Positions 1-6,300 of a stretch of DNA of 11,315 bases are shown piece after piece (within the stretch, counting starts at the first letter, position 1; every line of letters starts with the position of its first letter). A model generated the notes under the pieces. It was given only the letters and a program-made list of their open reading frames with translations, was not told the DNA's origin and did not search any database. This stretch comes from an uncultured Porphyromonadaceae bacterium (lineage in GTDB: Bacteria; Bacteroidota; Bacteroidia; Bacteroidales; Muribaculaceae): assembly GCA_947174155.1 (NCBI GenBank), contig CAMWHX010000014.1, positions 1 to 11,315 of the forward strand, written 5' to 3'. The translations under genes were made by a program, and so were the position numbers.

Positions 1-558
1 GGCGTGGCCCATGTCGAGCTTGCGGTCGCGCAGACCGAGCTGGATTTCTGCCGGCAGTTTGAGCAGCCGCAGGTGATTGGCGATGGTGGCACGCTTCTTG
101 CCCAGGCGCTCCGAGAGGCGTTCCTGAGTCAGGCCGTAGGTGTCGAGGAGCTTGCGAAATCCGAGGGCGACCTCTATGGCATTGAGGTCCTCACGCTGGA
201 TGTTTTCGATAAGCGCCATCTCAGTGACCTCCGAATCGGAGGCGGTACGCACGTAGGCGGGGACCGAAGTCAGCCCTGCGCGGCGCGCGGCGCGCCAGCG
301 TCTTTCTCCGGCGATGATCTGATAGCGTCCGTCGTCGGTAGAGCGCAGCGAGAGGGGCTGAATGATACCGAGTTCGCGTATGGAGATGGCCAGTTCGGCG
401 AGTGCATCCTCGTCGAAGGTGCGTCGCGGCTGGTCAGGATTGGGGGAGATGAGGTCGATGTTGATTTCGCTGATAGCTGAGGATCCGTCGGTGCGGACCT
501 CCTGCACGGCGAAGAGGCTGTCCAGACCTCGACCGAGAGCGTTACGTTTGAGTGCCAT
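1..558 (-). CDS. parB: Chromosome partitioning protein ParB/Spo0J, N-terminal 186 residues (truncated by window edge)
   Basis: This is the DNA-binding CTPase clamp of the ParABS chromosome segregation system, which loads at parS sites near the origin and stimulates ParA. The reading frame is open from the ATG at 558-556 to base 1, so the C-terminal dimerisation domain is outside the window. Seen directly: an N-terminal ALGRGLDSLF segment (residues 7-16) of the kind that contacts ParA; NPDQPRR (40-46); the nucleotide-binding motif GERRWRAAR (84-92); the second conserved box ENIQREDLNAIE (118-129); and a helix-turn-helix region at about 143-169 ending NHLRLLKLP. These are family hallmarks in the usual order. 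It starts 27 bp after the parA stop on the same strand, so the two are almost certainly one operon. No Shine-Dalgarno sequence is visible, which is normal in Bacteroidota. Identification is secure. Confidence 0.97.
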   Translation of the reverse strand, partial: MALKRNALGRGLDSLFAVQEVRTDGSSAISEINIDLISPNPDQPRRTFDEDALAELAISIRELGIIQPLSLRSTDDGRYQIIAGERRWRAARRAGLTSVPAYVRTASDSEVTEMALIENIQREDLNAIEVALGFRKLLDTYGLTQERLSERLGKKRATIANHLRLLKLPAEIQLGLRDRKLDMGHA

Positions 559-585
559 AGTTTAAGAGGTTGAGGTTCGGGTTTA

Positions 586-1359
586 TTACTGTTTCTTCCT
601 ATTACGCGACACCAGCTCGCGGGCCAGTTGCGAATAGGCTATCGAACCGCGGCTGTCGGGATCGTAGAGTATGGCCGGGACTCCGTGGGAGGGAGACTCC
701 GAGAGCTTGATATTGCGCGGGATCACGGTGGTAAACACCATGTCGCCGAAATGGCCTTTGAGGTCCTCGTAGATCTGATTGGCCAGACGCAGGCGGGCGT
801 CATACATCGTCAGCAGGAAGCCCTCGATCTCGAGGGTCGGTTTGAGACGTGTCTTGATGATGCGGATGGTATTGAGGAGTTGCGAGATTCCTTCGAGCGC
901 GAAATACTCTGCCTGGACCGGTATGATGACCGAGTCAGCAGCCGTCAGGGCATTGACCGTGATCATACCCAGCGAGGGGGAGCAGTCGATGATGATGAAG
1001 TCAAAATCATCCTTTACAGGCGCAAGCACCCGCGAGAGGGCTTTCTCGCGGTCACGTCGGTTCATCAGCTCCACCTCGGCTCCTACGAGGTCAATATGGG
1101 AACATATGACGTTGAGTCCCTCCACACAGGAGGGGACCACGGCGTCGGCTGCCGGATACTCATCTACGAGACACTCGTAGATGGAGGCCGGTGCCTGCTC
1201 GGTATCCACGCCGAGGCCGGACGTGGCGTTAGCCTGCGGATCAGCATCGACGAGAAGCACCTTGTGGCCGTCTGCTGCCAGGCAAGCGCCGAGATTGAAA
1301 GCGGTGGTGGTCTTTCCTACGCCACCTTTCTGATTTGCTATTGCTATGATTTTACCCAT
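586..1359 (-). CDS. parA: Chromosome partitioning ATPase ParA/Soj
   Basis: ParA-type ATPase of 257 residues, a typical length for chromosomal Soj proteins without an N-terminal DNA-binding extension. It forms ATP-dependent dimers on the nucleoid and works with ParB to segregate origins. Seen directly: the deviant Walker A motif KGGVGKTTT at residues 11-19, with signature Lys11 and Lys16; VLLVDADPQANAT around 34-46 with Asp38 and Asp40; and a hydrophobic Walker B strand FDFIIIDCSPSLG near residues 118-130. The chosen ATG (1359-1357) leaves only a short leader before the first strand, as expected for the family. It sits 112 bp downstream of the MATE gene stop and 27 bp upstream of parB, all on the minus strand. 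Its own promoter is likely at about 1421-1451. Nothing is missing or broken. Confidence 0.97.
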   Translation of the reverse strand: MGKIIAIANQKGGVGKTTTAFNLGACLAADGHKVLLVDADPQANATSGLGVDTEQAPASIYECLVDEYPAADAVVPSCVEGLNVICSHIDLVGAEVELMNRRDREKALSRVLAPVKDDFDFIIIDCSPSLGMITVNALTAADSVIIPVQAEYFALEGISQLLNTIRIIKTRLKPTLEIEGFLLTMYDARLRLANQIYEDLKGHFGDMVFTTVIPRNIKLSESPSHGVPAILYDPDSRGSIAYSQLARELVSRNRKKQ

Positions 1360-1389
1360 GAGGTATGTCAGTGCGTTGAGATGAAACCG

Positions 1390-1401
1390 CCCTCCGGAGG
1401 G
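1390..1401. repeat. Perfect 12-bp palindrome CCCTCCGGAGGG in the parA leader
   Basis: The sequence CCCTCCGGAGGG reads the same on both strands. It lies between the likely parAB promoter and the parA ATG, about 30 nt before the start codon. It has no loop, so it is more plausible as a dyad protein-binding site than as an RNA hairpin. It may also be chance in GC-rich DNA. Confidence 0.4.
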
Positions 1402-1420
1402 AGAATCACGGTTGAATGTG

Positions 1421-1451
1421 CAAAGTAATGATTTATTAGCGACATTTCACA
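1421..1451 (-). promoter_or_regulatory. Putative Bacteroidota-type promoter for parA-parB
   Basis: Read on the minus strand, TTACTTTG (1428-1421) matches seven of eight positions of the Bacteroidota -7 consensus TAnnTTTG. It is preceded, after a 19-bp spacer, by TGTG (1451-1448), three of four positions of the -33 consensus TTTG. The predicted start lies about 55-60 nt before the parA ATG. The consensus is established knowledge; its use here is inferred. The upstream element overlaps the inverted repeat at 1449-1470. Confidence 0.45.
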
Positions 1452-1470
1452 CTTTTTTGTCTTAAAGTGT
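1449..1470. repeat. Inverted repeat ACACTTT-N8-AAAGTGT between the MATE gene and parA
   Basis: Two perfect 7-bp arms (1449-1455 and 1464-1470) are separated by eight bases. The repeat starts 2 nt after the MATE stop codon and overlaps the putative -33 element of the parAB promoter. No U-run follows it on the minus strand, so it is a poor intrinsic terminator. An operator is possible but unproven. Confidence 0.4.
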
Positions 1471-1471
1471 C

Positions 1472-2890
1472 TTAAAATCCATTTTCAGAATCGATTTTTG
1501 CGACTCCGATGCGGGTGCGCGCCTTGCGGAAGGCTCTATATAGGAGCGTGGAGGCGGTGAAGAGGGCTCCCGAGAAACTGTAATACACTCCGACGTTGGC
1601 CATGTCAGCTATGACAGCGAGGATATAGAGGAGGGGGGCCCCGACGACGAGATAAGAGATAATCGAAATCCAAAGGAGAGGCTTGACATGGCTGGTGCCG
1701 CGCAGGGCGTTGACAAACGTCAGCTGTATTGCGTCGCCATACTGATATAGCACCAGAGGGGGTATCAGGAGTCCGGCTGCCGCGAGGACTTTGGCGTCGT
1801 TGGTGAAGAGTGTGGCCAGATCGTGACCGCAGAAATAAAACAACAGCGAGGCCAATGTGGCCAGTACCAGATTGAGATGCAGCCCCGCTATGGCTATGCG
1901 CCTCACACTCACGGCGTCTCCGATACCCGTATAGTTGGCTACCCGGATAGAAGTGGCCACGCCAAACGACATGAATATCATGAAACCCAGTTGCGCCACG
2001 GTGTTGATGACCTGATAAGAAGCCAACTGCACCTTGCCAAACCATCCGCTGACGACCGCACCGAAGCTCCATAGGGAGCACTCCACGCCGCTCTGTATCA
2101 TTACCGGATAGGAGGTGACCCATACCTGCCGGCGAATATGGCTGAGTGCTCCCGGGGTATGGAGACCATCTCGGTAGGGGGCATAGCGGCGTCGGCGCAG
2201 CAGGATGCCGACCATCACCAGGCATCCCAGGATACGAGAGGCGAGGGTGGAGAGTCCGGCGCCCGTCAGTCCCAGTTCGGGAGCGCTGAAATGTCCGAAT
2301 ATCAGGATATAATTGCCGATGACATTCAGTAGGTTAGCCCCTAATATGACCCACATCGGCGCGGCGGTGTCGGTAGTGCCGTTGGCAGTCTGCTGACAGC
2401 AGCCGAAGATGGCGGTTGGGATGAGTGTGCCGAGGTTGATGAGGAAGTAGGGGCGTATGAGAGGGAGCAGTTCCTCCGGCTGGCCGAATCGGTCGAGGAA
2501 GAAATAGATTATACCCATGATCAAGGTGAGGACCACACCGATAAGGGTGTTGACTTCCAGACCCGCGCGCAGTGTTCGTCCGAGTGAGAAATTATCCTGA
2601 CGCCCGTATAGAGCGCCGATAAGAGGTGTCATGCCCCCTGCGAAGCCGATAAGCATCACGATGGGGACCATGAAGCAGCTATTGACGAATGCAGCTGCCG
2701 CCAGGGCGGACACCCGGTCACCGTAGGCACCGACCATCATAGTGTCGGCAAACGACACGGTGATGATACCAAGCTGGGTGACCAGCACGGGGAAGCCGAG
2801 GCGTCCGAGGCTGACATACTCGCGACGATAGGCGGTCCAAGGGGTGAGAGCAGATGGCACAGATCGTTTCATGACTGCAAAATTAGTCAT
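1472..2890 (-). CDS. MATE-family multidrug/Na+ antiporter-type efflux protein
   Basis: A 472-residue inner-membrane protein of the MATE (NorM/DinF-like) superfamily, which exports cationic drugs or metabolites in exchange for Na+ or H+. The substrate cannot be told from sequence. Length and layout fit the family: two homologous halves of about six helices each, the first from about residue 33, the second from about 257, joined by the basic loop LRRRRYAPYR (231-240). Family-typical spots are SFADTMMVG (46-54) with an intramembrane Asp49, the segment GAGLSTLASRI (210-220), and ALRGTSHVKPLLW (395-407), which corresponds to the usual LRG-x-G-x-x-x-x-P region of the second half. The start is ambiguous: a second in-frame Met (residue 7, codon at 2872-2870) lies just after a perfect -7-like element within codons 2-5, so the true start could be there. 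It is co-directional with parAB but probably functionally unrelated. Confidence 0.92.
   Translation of the reverse strand: MTNFAVMKRSVPSALTPWTAYRREYVSLGRLGFPVLVTQLGIITVSFADTMMVGAYGDRVSALAAAAFVNSCFMVPIVMLIGFAGGMTPLIGALYGRQDNFSLGRTLRAGLEVNTLIGVVLTLIMGIIYFFLDRFGQPEELLPLIRPYFLINLGTLIPTAIFGCCQQTANGTTDTAAPMWVILGANLLNVIGNYILIFGHFSAPELGLTGAGLSTLASRILGCLVMVGILLRRRRYAPYRDGLHTPGALSHIRRQVWVTSYPVMIQSGVECSLWSFGAVVSGWFGKVQLASYQVINTVAQLGFMIFMSFGVATSIRVANYTGIGDAVSVRRIAIAGLHLNLVLATLASLLFYFCGHDLATLFTNDAKVLAAAGLLIPPLVLYQYGDAIQLTFVNALRGTSHVKPLLWISIISYLVVGAPLLYILAVIADMANVGVYYSFSGALFTASTLLYRAFRKARTRIGVAKIDSENGF
2878..2885 (-). promoter_or_regulatory. TAATTTTG -7-like element inside the first codons of the MATE ORF
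   Basis: On the minus strand, bases 2885-2878 read TAATTTTG, an exact match to the Bacteroidota -7 consensus TAnnTTTG, followed by C. It falls within codons 2-5 if translation begins at 2890, and ends 5 nt before the second in-frame ATG (2872-2870). No convincing -33 TTTG is seen at the right distance, so this is a tentative call. If used, the mRNA would be nearly leaderless and start at Met7. Confidence 0.3.
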
Positions 2891-2929
2891 AAGTTGTCAC
2901 ATATCCTAATCTACGCGGAGGTATGCATA

Positions 2930-2957
2930 TCCGTAAGGTATGCGGTATACCCACGGA
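2930..2957. repeat. Interrupted inverted repeat upstream of the MATE gene
   Basis: Outer arms TCCGT (2930-2934) and ACGGA (2953-2957) and inner arms GGTAT (2937-2941) and ATACC (2947-2951) form a 10-bp stem, with a small AA/C bulge and a 5-nt loop GCGGT. No T-run follows on either strand, so an operator or leader hairpin is more likely than a terminator. It starts 39 bp upstream of the annotated MATE ATG. Confidence 0.45.
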
Positions 2958-2965
2958 CGAGAATG

Positions 2966-2978
2966 TATAAATTTTATA
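2966..2978. repeat. AT-rich inverted repeat TATAAA-T-TTTATA
   Basis: Two perfect 6-bp arms flank a single T. It consists only of A and T and may be coincidental in this AT-rich spacer, though it lies only 8 bp beyond the 2930-2957 dyad. Confidence 0.3.
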
Positions 2979-3126
2979 ATCCGGTATAGGTGTGAGCCGG
3001 ATCATGAAGGTGTTTACGTGAGATGACGCTTTGAGGTGACGTAGTGGTGATTTTGGTTAAAATGACAGGCAAGATGGTCTGTATAATGACATGTTACATT
3101 AAAAAATCATAAAAAAGTGTGTTTTG

Positions 3127-3141
3127 CAACATGAAATGTTG
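3127..3141. repeat. Inverted repeat CAACAT-GAA-ATGTTG overlapping the likely -33 element
   Basis: Perfect 6-bp arms (3127-3132 and 3136-3141) flank three bases. The right arm includes the TTG proposed as the -33 element of the promoter for the giant secreted protein genes. This placement is what a repressor or activator operator would have. No cognate regulator is seen in the window. Confidence 0.45.
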
Positions 3142-3169
3142 GAATCTTGCCGTTTTCGTATTTACTTTG
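3139..3169 (+). promoter_or_regulatory. Putative promoter for the tandem secreted-protein genes
   Basis: TTACTTTG at 3162-3169 matches seven of eight positions of the Bacteroidota -7 consensus TAnnTTTG, the same octamer as at the parA promoter candidate. TTG at 3139-3141 lies 20 bp upstream as a partial -33 element. Transcription from here would give a leader of about 180 nt before the ATG at 3356. Inferred from consensus only. Confidence 0.4.
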
Positions 3170-3226
3170 TTCAAGCACACATGCCACATAGAGATCAGAT
3201 GTAGTCCCGTGGAGGTCGAGTCTGCA

Positions 3227-3263
3227 ATAATATGGGGTATAAGTGAATTTTTATACTGATTAT
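3227..3263 (+). promoter_or_regulatory. Possible leader hairpin in the 5' UTR of the giant secreted-protein gene
   Basis: Arms GTATAA (3237-3242) and TTATAC (3251-3256) close an 8-nt loop, and outer arms ATAAT (3227-3231) and ATTAT (3259-3263) could extend the stem across an asymmetric internal loop. The stem is AT-rich and weak. It does not match any riboswitch class I recognise. Confidence 0.25.
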
Positions 3264-3355
3264 ATATCACCAACATAACCAAACATTTCCCCTTGGCACT
3301 TGTAGAGTTCCGAAATCGGGACACCATGGGTAGGGGGTAAAGAAACGACTAACTG

Positions 3356-6300
3356 ATGAGATATACCTCTACAAGACAAGCGGCGGATGTCCAGACATCG
3401 CGCCGTCGTCTGCCGAGCCGGTGGGGCGCATATGTCCTGACGGCTGCTGTGGTATGTGGTACGGCAGTTGCAGCTTATGGCTATACACGACTTCCGGCTA
3501 CCCCTACAGAAGGGCAGGCAAGAGTACGCACCGGAGAATGGAAGGCTTCCAGACAGGCTACTCAACTCGGCCGGGAACTCCCCTCTGCGGAGGGTGTCGT
3601 GAGTGCCGCCGAGGCTGTCAAGGCTCCCGCGGCCCGCAACATGCGCACACACTCCGATCCCGGAGCCGGGATCCAGCGTGTGCCCCGTCGTCTGATGACC
3701 CGCACCCCACGCGGACATCTGTATGGCACTGTCGTGTATTACGAGGGAATGACCCTCTTCACCGAGGCCTACTGGGGTGAGGTGGATGTCACCACGGGTG
3801 TGATCACACCGATATTCAACGGTGGCGACCTCATCAACGGTGTCGACAGTGACGTGCAGACCGGCGCCGTGCGCGACGGAATACTCTACACACCCGTTTG
3901 TTCGCAGGATATGTCGGGCAGCCTGATGGTTTACTGGAACCGCCGTGACCTCGCTACCGGAGATGTCCTGACCCCCATCAATTTCGGTCTCAATGATACG
4001 GCCTACGCCTACTCGATGACCTACGACCCGGATGATGATATCTTCCATATCCTCACGGTGGATCCCCTCACAGGCACCTTCGGCACCTATGCCCAGGTAA
4101 ACCCCGAGCGGTGGACCGTGCAGACCTTCGGACGCCCCGGCGGTGCCGACTTTCTCGGCGCCATAGCCTATAACCCCGCCGACGGGCAGGTATACGTGGT
4201 CTCGGATACGAACCTTCTTTCGGTCGTGGATGAGAATTCACACACTCTGACCACCATGGCGGAGATCGATGACTACTATCAGCTCGTCGAAAACGGTATC
4301 ACCACTCCGATGACCTACAGCCCTCTGGACGGGGCCTTCGCCCTGCAGTATCGCGACGGATGGGACGGACAGCTGAAGCTTGTCTTCCTGGATCCCGAGA
4401 CCGGAGAGGTATATGAAGGAGAGGTGATGAGCCCAGGTGCTCCCTGGATGGCCTGCCTCTACAGCCCCGATGCCTACGCTGTGGCCGAGGCCCCCGCGAT
4501 GCCCGAGTCTCCTGTCGTATCTTTCGAGGGCCCCGCTCTTGACGGCACTTTGACTTTCAGCGCTCCTATATATAGTTATGCCGGAATCCGTCTCAGCGAC
4601 TCGGTACGCATGATGACCGTGCTGACAATTGACGAGGAGACTATCTTCGAGGAGGAACTGGCACCCGGTGAGACTCGCACTCTGAATCTGCAGACTGCTC
4701 CCGGGCTGCATGAAGGACGTCTGGAGTGCACGCTTGACGGTGAGAAATCCCCTGCGCGCGTGTTCCGCTTCCCTACCGGTTCTGACGTGCCGCGTACCCC
4801 GACCGGAGTTACCTTCGACCGTAATGTCATCTCCTGGCAGCCTGTCGAGACTGTGGGTGCCAACGGAGGCTACGTCGGCTCCATAGGATATAATGTATAT
4901 TCCGACGGTGAGCTTCAGAACCCCGAACCCCTGACCGAGACGACCTACACTCTTTCCGATGATCGCGAGATGAAGTGTTCAGAGGTTAGTGTCGTGGCAG
5001 TCGCAGACGGCCTGGAGTCTGACCCCGTCATGGTGAGAATGGTCTACGGACGTGCTCTGACCCTCCCCGTGGAGATTCAGCCTACACATAAGGATGCCAA
5101 TCTCTTCACCACCTTCAACGCCAATGATGACCGATGTGAGTTCCTATACAGTCAGAATGAGGCGTCAGGAGACTGGGCCTATACCCTTTGGCTGGACCGT
5201 GTCAGCGGCAATGACTGGCTCTTCATGCCCGCTGTGATGTTTGATTCGACCGATATGCTCTACAGTCTGACCTTCAACTATAGCGGTTCGAGCCCCTACG
5301 AGACGCATGAGAGCCTTGAGGTCTTCATCGGTCGTCGTCCCACTCCCGAGGCTATGACCGAGTCGGTATACTCTCACCGAGACATGATCGCTACATATCC
5401 CCGTCCCGTGAGTGCTGTCTTCCCGTTGTCGGAAGGTGGTGAGTGGTATGTCGGTTTCCACTGCATATCCCGTTCTGATGACGCTCTGGGCGTGACACTC
5501 TCCGACTTCCGTATCCAGGCCTTGACCGATCGCTCGTCGGCAGCCCCCGGCAGTCCCGAGGTGAAGATCAGTTCCGCTCCTGACGGCAAGCTTCAGGCTA
5601 TAGTCGAGCTCACCCTCTCCACCGAAGACCTCACGGGCAAGCCCCTTGCTGACGGAGAGTGTACGGTCGAAGTTGCATCCGGCGACTTTAAGGGTATCGG
5701 CACCGGACGCCCCGGTGAGACTATCAACGTCGAGGTCGAGGTTGCTTCCTCCGGTTTCAACGACATTGAGGTGACACCCTCCAATGCCGATGGCAAGGGT
5801 CTGACTACCACTCATCGTGCGTATATCGGTCTGGACCGTCCTCTCCCTCCCCGCAATATCCGCAAGACCGTTTCTGCCGATAACCTCAGCATGACCATCA
5901 CCTGGGATGCTCCCGAAGCTGTCGGTGTCAATGGAGGCTACGTCGATACTGATGCGCTCGGCTATATCGTCTACCAGCATTCCGGTGTGACGCAGAACGA
6001 GCTCAACCGCACCGACGGCCGTGAATACACATATACCGCCTACACCAATGTCCCCGATTCCTACTCCGTAGGACCTGTGGCATACAACGAGATGGGCCGC
6101 TCTGCCAATCCCTCCTTCCCGGTGGAGAACCTCGGTCGTCCCTACGCCATCCCCATGGTGGAGGAGTTCGCCGGAATATTCATGTATAACCCCCTTCGCT
6201 ACTCCGTAACCTCCGGTTTCGAAAACAGCCGCTGGGAGGCCCTGAACCATATCACCTCCCTCGGCACGGGCGCTACCGTGGACTGCGAGCGCGGATGTCT

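Larger units (their letters stand above)
2891..3355. other. Divergent intergenic region, 465 bp, no convincing gene
   Basis: This AT-rich stretch separates the minus-strand MATE gene from the plus-strand giant protein gene. A 77-codon minus-strand frame at 3327-3094 lacks recognisable similarity and crosses the likely promoter, so I do not call it. The region contains inverted repeats at 2930-2957, 2966-2978, 3127-3141 and 3237-3256, GGTATGC twice at 2920-2926 and 2938-2944, and a plus-strand promoter candidate at 3139-3169. I see no tRNA or CRISPR repeats. Confidence 0.7.

Noticed and set aside
628..1428. A 266-codon plus-strand open frame
   Set aside because: It is antisense to parA, whose Walker motifs identify the real coding strand.
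3011..3025. A parS-like string TGTTTACGTGAGATG near parAB
   Set aside because: Compared with the widespread parS consensus TGTTTCACGTGAAACA it lacks one central base and the right half is degraded, so the dyad is not preserved.
3094..3327. A 77-codon minus-strand frame in the intergenic region
   Set aside because: It has no recognisable similarity or ribosome-binding context, and it overlaps the best plus-strand promoter candidate.
3449..3460. A possible lipoprotein lipobox around Cys34 of the first giant protein
   Set aside because: The residues before the Cys are AVV, so the small residue normally required just before the Cys is missing. An ordinary signal peptidase I site (AVA, 37-39) is more likely.
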